64,000 nt of DNA from Planococcus rifietoensis (GTDB lineage Bacteria; Bacillota; Bacilli; Bacillales_A; Planococcaceae): positions 2,808,501 through 2,872,500 of the forward strand of contig NZ_CP013659.2 in the NCBI RefSeq assembly GCF_001465795.2, written 5' to 3'. Shown here piece after piece: positions 40,863 through 49,663 of this stretch. The stretch's first letter is position 1. Each line of letters opens with the position of its first letter. The position numbers and the translations under genes were made by a program. The notes under the pieces were generated by a model that was not told the origin of the DNA, did not search any database, and was given only the letters and a program-made list of their open reading frames with translations.

Positions 40863-42203
40863 ATGGGAATTATTGCACTCGTTATTTTTGTAAGCGTTTT
40901 AGTTTTCTGGAGCGTGAAACTGAAAAGAAACTTGGGAGAAGCGGCCCTGATTGGGTTTTTGGCCATTGTCCCCCTCGGAGGATCTCAAGCCTTTGCGCTG
41001 TTCATGCAAGGCATCGAATTCGCTTCTACATTTTCAGTGCTCTACGCAGCTATCGCTTTCGTGTTTATGGCTTATGTGATCGACAAATTCGGTATCGTCG
41101 AGCGTTTATTGGCTATTTTGAACTCGCTGGTCGGCCGTTTGCCCGGCGCTCCTGCTCTCATGGATGCCGTGGGTTCTTCCGTGATGGGCACTTTATCTGG
41201 GGGAGACTCCGGCAATACGGCTGCCACAGGCTCCATCACAGGCCCTTGGATGATGCGCAATAATTGGAACAAAGAAATCGCCGCATCGGTCATGGTCGGA
41301 AATGGCGGAATGGCGTCTGCCCTCCCTCCCACTTCTTCCATGTTCATCATTTTGGGGTTTGCTCCCGTCGCTGCCGCCATTACAACCGGTGAATTTTTCA
41401 TCGCTTTATTGATTGCCGGTGCTTATCAATTTTTACACCGCTTGATCATGATTGGGTATTTCGTCAAGAAACAAAACATTAAAGCATTTCCGCCGGATTC
41501 GCTTAACCCATTAAGCGTTTCATTAAAAGATGGCTGGACATCGATTTTGATTTATTTAGGCGCTATCATCCCGTTAGTGTTAACGATCGGGCCAATCAGT
41601 GAATTCATCATGAATGTCCCTACACTCGGTGAAGAAGCACTCGACAGCATTGACATCGTCATCTGGATTCCAACCTTGATGATCGCAATTGCTTTCTTGT
41701 TGGCTGGCAAATCAGCGCCACGTTCTTTTTCGGAGGTATCTGCCTTCATACAAAAATCAATTCCACGTTTTACCGTGATTGGAGCACTGATATTTTTTGC
41801 CGTGGCGTCCAGTGAAGTTCTTACTTCACTTGGCCTATCCGACAATATTGTCTACATGATGAGCTCTGTTGACACGCCCGCTTGGTTGACGCTTCTGTTG
41901 ATCGGAATCGGCGTCACCGCCATTGCCGGCCCATTGACCTCAACGGGCACATTGACCGCAGTGGGGCTAGTCTCTTACGAAATATTGGCCGCATCCGGCT
42001 TCTCGCCACTTATTTCCGCTGTAGCTGTCATGACGTTCGCTTCTACTTCAGCACAAATGCCGCCGGCTTCAGGATCCATCTACATCGCTTCCGGAATTGT
42101 CGGGGCACGGCCTGAAAAAACCTTCGTCATGCTAATTGTGTATTATGCTTGCCCTGTGGTGTTGATTGGTTGGCTCATCGGCATGGGCATTCTACCAATA
42201 TAA
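40863..42203 (+). CDS. DctM-like (TRAP large permease type) transporter
   Basis: 446 aa, about twelve membrane segments. The region MGTLSGGDSGNTAATGSITGP then VGNGGMASALPPTSSMF corresponds to the first DctM core loop, and GPLTSTGTLTAVGL with STSAQMPPASGSIYIASG to the second, symmetry-related one. DctM proteins transport carboxylates with sodium. No periplasmic-type DctP binding protein gene is present in the window, and the next gene is far smaller than a usual DctQ. GGGAG precedes the ATG. Confidence 0.85.
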   Translation: MGIIALVIFVSVLVFWSVKLKRNLGEAALIGFLAIVPLGGSQAFALFMQGIEFASTFSVLYAAIAFVFMAYVIDKFGIVERLLAILNSLVGRLPGAPALMDAVGSSVMGTLSGGDSGNTAATGSITGPWMMRNNWNKEIAASVMVGNGGMASALPPTSSMFIILGFAPVAAAITTGEFFIALLIAGAYQFLHRLIMIGYFVKKQNIKAFPPDSLNPLSVSLKDGWTSILIYLGAIIPLVLTIGPISEFIMNVPTLGEEALDSIDIVIWIPTLMIAIAFLLAGKSAPRSFSEVSAFIQKSIPRFTVIGALIFFAVASSEVLTSLGLSDNIVYMMSSVDTPAWLTLLLIGIGVTAIAGPLTSTGTLTAVGLVSYEILAASGFSPLISAVAVMTFASTSAQMPPASGSIYIASGIVGARPEKTFVMLIVYYACPVVLIGWLIGMGILPI

Positions 42204-42218
42204 GGAGGATGAATAACA

Positions 42219-42452
42219 ATGCAAAATTTATTTGAACGCCTTTTCACGATTTGCTTATTGCTGTCGATTTCATTGGGGCTCATCATGGTATTAAGCCAAT
42301 TAGTGGGCCTTGCGATCGGCAACGGAGAATTTGTCATCAAAGTCGGTGAAACGTTGAAACAACCGACGATTGTGTTGGCAGCGATTTTCTCGGCTTTCGC
42401 ATTTATCTTGGGGTATTTCCCTAAATACCGCGAAGCCGCAAATAAAGAATAA
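42219..42452 (+). CDS. Two-helix membrane protein, putative transporter partner
   Basis: 77 aa with helices at about 8-32 and 48-66 and a charged C-terminus (KYREAANKE). AAGGAGGATG lies before the ATG, 15 bases after the DctM-like gene; a terminator follows, so it closes the operon. It occupies the place of the small TRAP subunit DctQ but is half the size and shares no motif I can see. Its role as partner is inferred from position. Confidence 0.75.
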   Translation: MQNLFERLFTICLLLSISLGLIMVLSQLVGLAIGNGEFVIKVGETLKQPTIVLAAIFSAFAFILGYFPKYREAANKE

Positions 42453-42457
42453 ATCTC

Positions 42458-42497
42458 AAAAACGGCCCCGCTGCTTATTTGCAGCGGGGCCTTTCTT
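42458..42497. terminator. Bidirectional terminator
   Basis: GGCCCCGCTGC and its complement around TTATTT, between the operon end and a convergent small gene. Confidence 0.92.
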
Positions 42498-42499
42498 CA

Positions 42500-42706
42500 T
42501 CATTTGGTAGAACGAGCCGAATTTTGTTCCATGCGAGCTTGCTTTAAATCCGAGATGCCGATCAATGGGCAAATAATGAGGCCTGCCACCATAATCCATG
42601 TCAGCACCCAATTATTCCCCCATGAAATGATGAGGACGATCAAACAGTTGAAGGCAATGATGAAGCTTCGGTATTTTTCGGTTGCGGCCATATATGATTT
42701 GAACAT
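42500..42706 (-). CDS. Small two-helix membrane protein, unknown function
   Basis: 68 aa. N-terminal cytoplasmic MFKSYMAATEKYR, then FIIAFNCLIVLIISW and VLTWIMVAGLIICPLIG as membrane segments and a polar end. Lies right after the broken 2H phosphoesterase gene on the same strand. Family not recognised. Confidence 0.6.
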   Translation of the reverse strand: MFKSYMAATEKYRSFIIAFNCLIVLIISWGNNWVLTWIMVAGLIICPLIGISDLKQARMEQNSARSTK

Positions 42707-42737
42707 GTTTGCCTCATTCTCCTGTCATTTTTTTATC

Positions 42738-43277
42738 TTAGTTCTGTTGTATGCCTAGTGGGATGTCCATGTATTTCCGATAGGCGCCACTACCGTTTTC
42801 CTGATAAATCCGAATAGACTCAACCTTAAAGCGGCAAATTTCCAGCTCTTCGTTAGCAAGTTGCGCCATCTCTTTTAACTGTCGTACCGACAATCCGTAA
42901 CTCGTTTTTGCCAGAGTCAGATGGGGAACGAATCGATCAAGTTCGAAGTACTGTGCAATCATTTCATCTGTTGGTTCAACTACCGCAACAAGCCGTTCGT
43001 GCAATTTCTTCAGCCCCTGCGATTCAACCTGTAAATACAGAATTTCTTCCCCAAAAAATGCCGTTCTTCCAATAATCACTTCAAAACGCTCAGTTTCCTT
43101 ACTGGCTTTTCGCACATCTTCAATCCAGCTCTCATCGGTTGTTAAGCCCCCTTGTGCCTTTAAGGTAATATGCGGTTCAACTGCTTCATCAATTTGGTTA
43201 TCCGGCCATTTCTTTCTGAACCGACTCACTTAGTTCGCAAAATTTCTCGGTGGTGAAATTCCGATAAAATACTGCAT
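42738..43277 (-). pseudogene. yjcG: 2H phosphoesterase (YjcG-like) interrupted by an in-frame stop
   Basis: The body holds both catalytic motifs of 2',3'-cyclic phosphodiesterase-like 2H proteins, PHITLKA and PHLTLAK. Reading upstream in the same frame gives the missing first strand MQYFIGISPPRNFAN from an ATG at 43277 with AAAAGG in front, but codon 16 is TAA (43230-43232). The full 179-codon frame matches the usual 170-180 aa. Downstream, the next codon is GTG, so a truncated 163-residue protein could be made, but without a ribosome site and without the first strand. A sequencing error at one base would also explain it. Confidence 0.75.
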
Positions 43278-43431
43278 TGCCTTTTCCCCTTTTGCAAATC
43301 ACTATGGATGCACGTAGATTTCTTTAATTGATATTAACATTAATTCCCATCAATTTGGATTTCTTTTATATTCCTATTACAAAAGCGGAAACTTTTAAAA
43401 TCCACAGTGATGAATTCAAAAGCGTTTTTGT

Positions 43432-43474
43432 CAAAAAAACAAAGCGCCTGGAAGAACGCATTCTTCCGGGCGCT
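43432..43474 (-). terminator. Terminator of the PVA-like gene
   Basis: AGCGCC-T-GGAAGAA pairs with TTCTTCC-G-GGCGCT; T-run on the minus strand. Confidence 0.9.
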
Positions 43475-43478
43475 GTTT

Positions 43479-44453
43479 TCAATTGACGAAACGGAACTGC
43501 TGGCTCGAAATGAGCGGGTAAGAGACGAGTTGTGCGCTGTCCAGATCTTCGGCGTGCATATCCACCGCCGTAATCTGGCTATTGTCGTACGTTGTGTAAT
43601 AGTAAATCCCTTTGTCCATATTGCAGCAGGAAGAGTACAAAGTGTATTCGAATTTCCCGTCCTCTAGCGCATTGAGCCCTTTCGGCTGCGCCACCGAATT
43701 CAGGATATGAAAGAACTGCCCAACACTGTCAGCTTCGCTGCTGCCGGATGCCGAGTTGAATTTGGCGAATGTGGCCCTTACAAAACGCGAAGTCGAGGAC
43801 AAATCCCCCGGCAAGCCGATGCCGCCCATCCCAAGACTGTATGGCTGGAGGTCTAATAGTTTTGAAAAGCGATTTTCAGGAGCGGAAGCTGTCACAGATA
43901 AATACTGGTTCAAATTGAACAAATGGTAGCCGAATTCGGGATTATTCGCCAGCACGCCGGGCAGATTATCATAAACTTTCAGCCCTTCTTTTACAGACTC
44001 CACGACGATCGACTGCTGCTGGTCGGAAATCATCCAGTGAAGCGGTGCGATTGGGAGCTGTTCACTGAAAGGAATGTCAGCCAAATTCAGTTTCGACAAC
44101 AACATTCTTGCTTCCTCGACCGTTTCGCATTGCCCTAAAATCCATGGAATGAATTCAAAAGGCGCGATATTGTCTTTGTCCGGGTCCTCCCGATGGAAAT
44201 GAGCATTTCCCGGGAAATTCAACCCCGCCATGCTCAAGCCCTTTTCATTGGTGGCGTCGTAGTATAACGGATAATGGTCGATAACCGCTGCCATGCCAAT
44301 CAAGGCGTAATGATTGCTCGTGTCCTGGGCTTTACGAAAACGAAAATGAAAATTCCGCGGCGTGATGGTCACCATTTCGTTATAGGAAATATCTAAATCG
44401 AGATTTCGGCCAAAATAATGGTCTTTCGTTTCGAAACTGATCGCTGTGCACAT
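43479..44453 (-). CDS. Choloylglycine hydrolase/penicillin V acylase family protein
   Basis: 324 aa, Ntn-hydrolase. Cys2 directly follows the initiator Met (MCTAISFE), the nucleophile exposed after Met removal; GRNLDLD supplies Arg and Asp, and later LNFPGNAHF, the middle Asn and Arg regions (VLANNPEFGYHL, SSTSRFVRA) match the family. It hydrolyses an amide bond: bile acid conjugates, penicillin V or acyl-homoserine lactones are all known substrates of relatives. No signal peptide, so it is cytoplasmic. Single gene. Confidence 0.93.
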   Translation of the reverse strand: MCTAISFETKDHYFGRNLDLDISYNEMVTITPRNFHFRFRKAQDTSNHYALIGMAAVIDHYPLYYDATNEKGLSMAGLNFPGNAHFHREDPDKDNIAPFEFIPWILGQCETVEEARMLLSKLNLADIPFSEQLPIAPLHWMISDQQQSIVVESVKEGLKVYDNLPGVLANNPEFGYHLFNLNQYLSVTASAPENRFSKLLDLQPYSLGMGGIGLPGDLSSTSRFVRATFAKFNSASGSSEADSVGQFFHILNSVAQPKGLNALEDGKFEYTLYSSCCNMDKGIYYYTTYDNSQITAVDMHAEDLDSAQLVSYPLISSQQFRFVN

Positions 44454-44568
44454 AACTGTCCGCCCCGCTTTCTAGTTTGTGGCATTGTTCGCTACTCTCT
44501 TTATACCCAAAGTTCCATTGACTAACTATTCATTCGTTTTCCCTTCCGAAACTTTTTTTCCTCTCTCC

Positions 44569-44590
44569 TTTTCAGTTGCTATACTGAAAA
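44569..44590 (+). promoter_or_regulatory. 8-bp inverted repeat over the -10 element of the CDF gene
   Basis: TTTTCAGT-TGCTAT-ACTGAAAA, perfect arms, includes TATACT (44580-44585) that could be the -10 hexamer. It lies 72 bases before the cation exporter start, where a metal-responsive repressor would be expected. Confidence 0.55.
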
Positions 44591-44662
44591 AACTTTGCCA
44601 TAGACACACTCGATTTCGGGGTGGTATCCTACTCAAGTACTTGCAGGACGGGGGAATTAAAG

Positions 44663-45532
44663 GTGGAACAGGAACGATTCGACAATCTGAAATTAGGCGA
44701 GCGGGGCGCGATGCTCAGCATTGCTACATATATTATTTTATCCATCATTAAATTATGGGTTGGCTACCTGGCTGGGTCGGAAGCGTTAAAAGCGGACGGC
44801 TTGAACAACGTCACCGATATAGTTGCGTCAACGGCGGTTTTGATCGGCTTGAAATTATCCCAAAAGCCAGCGGATGCCAACCATCCTTATGGGCATTGGC
44901 GGGCAGAAACGGTGGCTTCCTTGGTGGCGTCGTTCATCATTGTCGCAGTCGGGCTACAGGTCACCTACTCAGCCGTCGTGTCGGTTTTCCAAGGGACCAG
45001 CGAAACGCCTGGGCTGCTTTCGGCCTGGACCGCAGGATTTTCGGCTATCGTGATGTATTTGGTATATCGATATAACAAAAAACTAGCCGAGCGCATCAAT
45101 AGCAAAGCCGTTGCAGCAGCCGCTAAAGACAATTTATCCGATGCCTGGGTCAGCATCGCCGCGGTCGTCGGAATCGTCGGTGCGCAGTTTTATCTGCCAT
45201 GGCTCGATCCGCTTGCAGCGCTTCTTGTCGGCGTGTTGATCGTCAAAACGGGCTGGGGCATCTTCTGGGAAGCGACACACGAACTGACGGACGGCTTTGA
45301 TGAAGAGCTCATCAAGTCGTTCAAAGAAACTGCGCTTAATACAGATGGCGTCACCGAAGTCCGCGAAATCCGCGCCAGAAACTACGGCAACCGGGCCGTC
45401 GTCGATGTCACCGTCTTAGTGCCGGGCGATTTAGACATTGCCGTTGCACACGATATCTCGACCAAAGTGGAAGTCAAACTCATGAAACGCTATGATATCT
45501 CGGCAGTCCATGTGCATGTGGAGCCAAATTAA
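44663..45532 (+). CDS. Cation diffusion facilitator family transporter
   Basis: 289 aa, six membrane segments plus a C-terminal cytoplasmic domain. Metal-site residues appear in LKADGLNNVTDIVAS (helix 2) and DNLSDAWVSIAA (helix 5); ANHPYGHWRAETVAS is the conserved loop. Exports Zn, Fe or Mn in exchange for protons. The GTG at 44663 is chosen, seven bases after GGGGGA; the longer frame from 44621 has no site. Divergent from the PVA-like gene. Confidence 0.93.
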   Translation: MEQERFDNLKLGERGAMLSIATYIILSIIKLWVGYLAGSEALKADGLNNVTDIVASTAVLIGLKLSQKPADANHPYGHWRAETVASLVASFIIVAVGLQVTYSAVVSVFQGTSETPGLLSAWTAGFSAIVMYLVYRYNKKLAERINSKAVAAAAKDNLSDAWVSIAAVVGIVGAQFYLPWLDPLAALLVGVLIVKTGWGIFWEATHELTDGFDEELIKSFKETALNTDGVTEVREIRARNYGNRAVVDVTVLVPGDLDIAVAHDISTKVEVKLMKRYDISAVHVHVEPN

Positions 45533-45558
45533 AAACACCAGCAGCCGCTGGTGTTTTT
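45531..45558. terminator. Bidirectional terminator
   Basis: AAAAACACCAGC and complement around AGCC, overlapping the CDF stop codon and abutting the convergent acetyltransferase gene. Confidence 0.92.
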
Positions 45559-45559
45559 G

Positions 45560-46120
45560 TCATTCTTCCTGTATATCTATGCTCGCGAGATACGCTTGAA
45601 AATCCTCTTTCCGAAAAACATGTAAAACGCATGGCTGTTTTTCCTTGTTCTCGAGTGCTTGATGCTCTTCCGGAAATTCACCTTCTACATGCAGACTGAT
45701 AAAAGGCAGTTTTTCCTGCGCTTTTTGAGAGCGGATGTTCACCGTTCTTGCTCCTGCAAAAACACGCGATAATCCCAGATCTTCAAAAGCGATTTTCAAT
45801 ATCTCGACTTTGGATGCTTCGTTAAACCCTTGCCCCCAATATTCCTGCCCGATCCATGTCCCGATATGGCAAGACCTTTTAGCGTGGTCGATGAACATCA
45901 AATCCGTCAGGCCGACCAATTGGTTGTGCTCGTTTAAAATGACGCGCGCTATTCGTGTTCCCGCTTTTTCCTCTTCCCTCACCAGGCGGCTGAAATGGAT
46001 CGTATCGTCCAGTGTGCCGTCCGGCAACCCTAGAGCGTCTTTTATCGCCGGCATCGAAGACAAGCGGAAAATTTCTTCGCAAAATTCTTCTTTATGCGCA
46101 ACCAATTTCACTTTCTTCAT
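45560..46120 (-). CDS. GNAT acetyltransferase, RimJ/RimL type
   Basis: 186 aa. Motif A IGQEYWGQGFNEASKVEIL, second half ELGLSRVFAGARTVNIRSQ in slightly altered form (DLGLSRVFAGARTVNIRSQKAQEK). Start at 46120, nine bases after GGAGG; an upstream ATG two codons earlier is too close to the site. It follows the nickel-type importer operon in the same direction with a 49-base gap, so readthrough is possible. Confidence 0.88.
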   Translation of the reverse strand: MKKVKLVAHKEEFCEEIFRLSSMPAIKDALGLPDGTLDDTIHFSRLVREEEKAGTRIARVILNEHNQLVGLTDLMFIDHAKRSCHIGTWIGQEYWGQGFNEASKVEILKIAFEDLGLSRVFAGARTVNIRSQKAQEKLPFISLHVEGEFPEEHQALENKEKQPCVLHVFRKEDFQAYLASIDIQEE

Positions 46121-46169
46121 ATTCATCGCCTCCACTTGTTCAAACCTTCTCCACAATCCTTCTACGAGT

Positions 46170-47006
46170 TTATCTTGAGAAAAGTTTCTTGGCTTCTGTT
46201 GGCGCAGCCGCATTGCGGTAGCGCGGATGCTCAGGCAGCATGGCGTCCACCAGGTTCTTCACGGCAGGCTGCTGTGAAGTAAACACAGCGTCCTTGTCCT
46301 GGAACACTTCAGCTATTTGCCCCTTGTGCATGATCGCCATCGCATCTGAAATGGCATAAGCAGCGCGGATATCGTGCGTGATGAATAAATACGAAAGGCC
46401 ATACCTCGTTTTCAAGTCCTGCAATAATTCTAAAATGGTCGTTTGGGTCACCATATCCAAACTGCTGACGGATTCGTCCAACACGATCATTTTTGGTTTT
46501 AACGCAAGCGCCCTTGCAATATTGATGCGCTGCAATTGCCCGCCGCTGAATTCGCGCGGGTATTTTTTCATGTCGCTGCTGCTAAGCCCGACCTGCTCCA
46601 GTAAACTTGCAATGGCCCGGTTCTGCTCGCCGGCGGACAACTTTTCGTAATTCTCCAAGGGTTCTGCAATGATTTTCTCAGCCGTCAGGCGCGGGTTTAC
46701 GGAAGAATAGCTATCCTGGAACACGACTTGTAAATTCCTGCGCATTTGCTGGCGGCTTTTGGCATCCATGGCGTATACGTCCTGCCCTTGAAAAATCACC
46801 TGTCCTTGTTGCGGCTTCTCAAGCCCTAGAATGACTTTTCCGAGCGTGCTTTTTCCAGCTCCGCTCGATCCAAGAAGCCCCAGGCACGTTCCTTCTTCTA
46901 TCGCCAAGGAAACGCCCGAAAGCACCGGCTTCACTTCTTTTTTACGCCAGAAAGAACGGGAGGCGCCATATGAATGGGTAATCTCTTTCACTTCCAATAA
47001 ACTCAT
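46170..47006 (-). CDS. ABC transporter ATP-binding protein, NikE/CntF type
   Basis: 278 aa. Walker A GSSGAGKST, Q-loop VVFQDSYSSVNPRL, signature FSGGQLQR, Walker B MIVLDESVSSLD (DE then S, typical for NikE rather than OppF), switch His in LFITHDIR. Last gene of the metal importer operon, 23 bases after the NikD-type gene. AGGAGG before the ATG. Energises uptake of nickel or a metal chelate. Confidence 0.92.
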   Translation of the reverse strand: MSLLEVKEITHSYGASRSFWRKKEVKPVLSGVSLAIEEGTCLGLLGSSGAGKSTLGKVILGLEKPQQGQVIFQGQDVYAMDAKSRQQMRRNLQVVFQDSYSSVNPRLTAEKIIAEPLENYEKLSAGEQNRAIASLLEQVGLSSSDMKKYPREFSGGQLQRINIARALALKPKMIVLDESVSSLDMVTQTTILELLQDLKTRYGLSYLFITHDIRAAYAISDAMAIMHKGQIAEVFQDKDAVFTSQQPAVKNLVDAMLPEHPRYRNAAAPTEAKKLFSR

Positions 47007-47029
47007 GGCTTGCTCCTCCTTGGCGGCTT

Positions 47030-47857
47030 TTATATAACGAGCCGGTTTAAGCTGTCGGTAAATGGCATTACAGGCCTTGCCTGCAGCAATTTCTTGGTGT
47101 ATTCATGTTGCGGGCGATCAAACAAATCGCACACTTCCGCTTGTTCGACAATTTCTCCGCGGCGCATGACCGCCACTTCATCTGCCAGCTGTGAAATCAC
47201 GCCTAAATCGTGGGAAATCAGCAGAATCGCTGTTCCGCATTCTGTCCGCAACCGGTCCAGCTCCTTCAATACTTGCAGCTGATTGGTTACGTCGAGTGCG
47301 GTGGTCGGTTCATCGGCAATAACGACAGCCGGGCGCAAAGACATGGAGATCGCGATCATGACACGTTGAAGCATGCCGCCGCTCAATTGAAACGGATATT
47401 TTTTCATCAGTTTAGCCGGTTCTTCTAAATTCATGCTCTCCAGTGAAGCGATTGCCAATTCGACTGCTTGTTTTTTTCCAAGCCCTGTATGTGTACGAAT
47501 CGTTTCGACGAATTGATTGCCGATTGTGTAGACCGGCGTAAAGGCGTTCATGGGGTTCTGCATGATAAAGCCGATTTCCTTGCCGCGAATCGCACGCATC
47601 GCTTTCGTCGGCATGCCATTCAGCTCCTGACCATGCAGTTGGATGTTTCCTTGGACTTGCATTGCCCGCTGATCCAATAACTGCATTAAAGCCATGGAAG
47701 TGACCGTCTTGCCGCTTCCGCTTTCCCCGATCAGCCCGAGCACCTTGCCCGGCGTTAATTCCAAATTTACGTTCCGCACCAAAGGAAGAGCCCCTCGGCT
47801 GGATTTGGCAGCGATATTCAAGTTGTCGACTTGCAGGACATTTGGTTGTGTATGCAT
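47030..47857 (-). CDS. ABC transporter ATP-binding protein, NikD/CntD type
   Basis: 275 aa. Walker A GESGSGKTV, Q-loop FIMQNPMNAFTPVYTIGNQ, signature LSGGMLQR (the NikD form), Walker [13 protein letters not shown] and LLISHDLG. The start at 47857 follows AAAGGAG; the frame continues upstream without a site. Pairs with the NikE-type ATPase. Confidence 0.92.
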   Translation of the reverse strand: MHTQPNVLQVDNLNIAAKSSRGALPLVRNVNLELTPGKVLGLIGESGSGKTVTSMALMQLLDQRAMQVQGNIQLHGQELNGMPTKAMRAIRGKEIGFIMQNPMNAFTPVYTIGNQFVETIRTHTGLGKKQAVELAIASLESMNLEEPAKLMKKYPFQLSGGMLQRVMIAISMSLRPAVVIADEPTTALDVTNQLQVLKELDRLRTECGTAILLISHDLGVISQLADEVAVMRRGEIVEQAEVCDLFDRPQHEYTKKLLQARPVMPFTDSLNRLVI

Positions 47858-47870
47858 ACGTCTTCTCCTT

Positions 47871-48701
47871 TCAGTAGCGCCGTTTGACGCCGAACTGCTC
47901 TGATAACGATTCACCAATAACATTGAACGAAATGACCACGAACAAAATCATCAATCCCGGATACAGCATCAGTTCTGGATTGCTTCTCATAAAGCTGGTG
48001 CCTTCGTGAATCATCGCGCCCCATTCCGGTGTAGGCGGCTGGATGCCGAGCCCAAGAAACGATAGCGCTGAAATGTCCATGATGGCCCAACCCATCTCAA
48101 GTGTGCCCATGACCATGATCGGCGGCAGCACATTCGGTACGAGATGGCGCCTGATGATTTTCCAATTGGACGACCCGCTGATGCGCGCCGCCGTAATGAA
48201 GTTCTGTTCTTTCATCGAGACGACCATGCCGCGGATCATGCGTGCGTAATACACCCATTGCACCATCATCAACGCCACGACCACTTGCCATAGCCCCGGC
48301 CCAAGAAGGCCAACGATCCCTAACACCAATACTAAATTTGGAAAAGCCATGACGCCGTCGCAAAAGCGCATCAATAAAGTATCGATCCAGCCGCCGCGAT
48401 AGCCTGATAAAGTTCCAATGACCAGCCCGATGCCGAGCGAAGCCACAAAAATTAAAGTCGCAAACCCGAGCGAAACACGGGCTCCGAACAACAACCGGGA
48501 CAAATTGCAGCGTCCGAGCTGATCCGTGCCGAGCGGATATTCGAGGGATGGCGGCATGAGCTTAAGTGCCAAGTTTACTTGTATCGGATCATTCGGGGCA
48601 ATCCACGGCGCCAGGATGCTTACGAGGAAGAACACCACCAAAATGCCTGAGCAAATCGCGAATGGCCATTTGCCTTTTAATGCAGTTCGTATACGTGTCA
48701 T
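47871..48701 (-). CDS. ABC transporter permease, NikC/CntC type
   Basis: 276 aa, six membrane segments. GTDQLGRCNLSRLLFGARVSL is the OppC/NikC entry region, and the EAA loop is SGSSNWKIIRRHLVPNV. Its ATG overlaps the last base of the NikB-type stop codon (TGATG), so translation is coupled. The longer frame to 48791 lies inside the preceding gene and is not used. Confidence 0.92.
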   Translation of the reverse strand: MTRIRTALKGKWPFAICSGILVVFFLVSILAPWIAPNDPIQVNLALKLMPPSLEYPLGTDQLGRCNLSRLLFGARVSLGFATLIFVASLGIGLVIGTLSGYRGGWIDTLLMRFCDGVMAFPNLVLVLGIVGLLGPGLWQVVVALMMVQWVYYARMIRGMVVSMKEQNFITAARISGSSNWKIIRRHLVPNVLPPIMVMGTLEMGWAIMDISALSFLGLGIQPPTPEWGAMIHEGTSFMRSNPELMLYPGLMILFVVISFNVIGESLSEQFGVKRRY

Positions 48702-49645
48702 CAAAATTGCGCCCTTCCTTCCCGTGAAATGCGCGGATCCAAATACAGCTGGATGATATCCACGATCAAATTGCAGACGATAAACAAGCATGCGGCAAGT
48801 ACAACATAGCTTTGGATCACCGGAATGTCCCGGTTAAAAATGGCTTCGATGAAAAATCGCCCGAAGCCCGGCCAGGAAAAGACTTGCTCGACGATAATCG
48901 TCCCCGTGAGCAATTTCCCCAAGTTCATCCCAAGACCTGTCAGCATCGGCGAAATGGAAATTCTCAATACGTGTTTGGCCATGATGCCTTTTTCTTTTAA
49001 ACCGCGCGTTCTGCCGTATAACACGTAGGCTTCTTCCAGTTCCTCCAGCACACTGGCGCGCAACAGACGCGTATAAATGGCGATCAAGGCAAGCGACAGC
49101 GTGATGCTTGGCAACACGAAATGCTGCCACGTTCCCCTGCCCTCCACTGGAAACAAGTCCAGTTTGACGGCAAAGAAGAAAATCAATACATAGCCAAGCC
49201 AGAACTGTGGAATCGATGCGCCTAAATAGGAAAGCAGCCGGCTGAAATGATCCAGCCAGCTGTTCTTATAGACCGCTGATAAAAATCCGAGTGGCACACT
49301 TACAATGATGGCGACTAAAATGCTGCTTAAGGCCAGTTGAAGCGTTGCCGGCAAACGCGTTGTGATTTCTTGCCATACTGGCGTGTTCGTTACGTAAGAG
49401 TTGCCGAAATCAAACCGCACAATATCTGCGACTGTCTGGAAATATTGGACAATCAGCGGACGGTCCAAGCCGAATTCCTGGCGCTTTTCAGCCAGCAATT
49501 CTTCTGTCGGATGAATATTGGAAGCTGCCAGATACGCTTGTGCGGGATCTACCGGCGACAAGCGCACCAACACAAACATCAAGAAAATCGCAAAAAGAAT
49601 AATTGGAACAACCGCAAAAAGCCGTTTTATGAGATAGATGACCAT
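48701..49645 (-). CDS. ABC transporter permease, NikB/CntB type
   Basis: 314 aa, six membrane segments. The first helix MVIYLIKRLFAVVPIILF, the PADAQ-like motif RLSPVDPAQAYL typical for NikB, the EAA loop GLKEKGIMAKHVLRIS and VEQVFSWPGFGRFFIEAI near the end. AGGAGG precedes the ATG. Second gene of the importer. Confidence 0.93.
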   Translation of the reverse strand: MVIYLIKRLFAVVPIILFAIFLMFVLVRLSPVDPAQAYLAASNIHPTEELLAEKRQEFGLDRPLIVQYFQTVADIVRFDFGNSYVTNTPVWQEITTRLPATLQLALSSILVAIIVSVPLGFLSAVYKNSWLDHFSRLLSYLGASIPQFWLGYVLIFFFAVKLDLFPVEGRGTWQHFVLPSITLSLALIAIYTRLLRASVLEELEEAYVLYGRTRGLKEKGIMAKHVLRISISPMLTGLGMNLGKLLTGTIIVEQVFSWPGFGRFFIEAIFNRDIPVIQSYVVLAACLFIVCNLIVDIIQLYLDPRISREGRAQF

Positions 49646-49663
49646 TGGATTGCCCTCCTGTTA

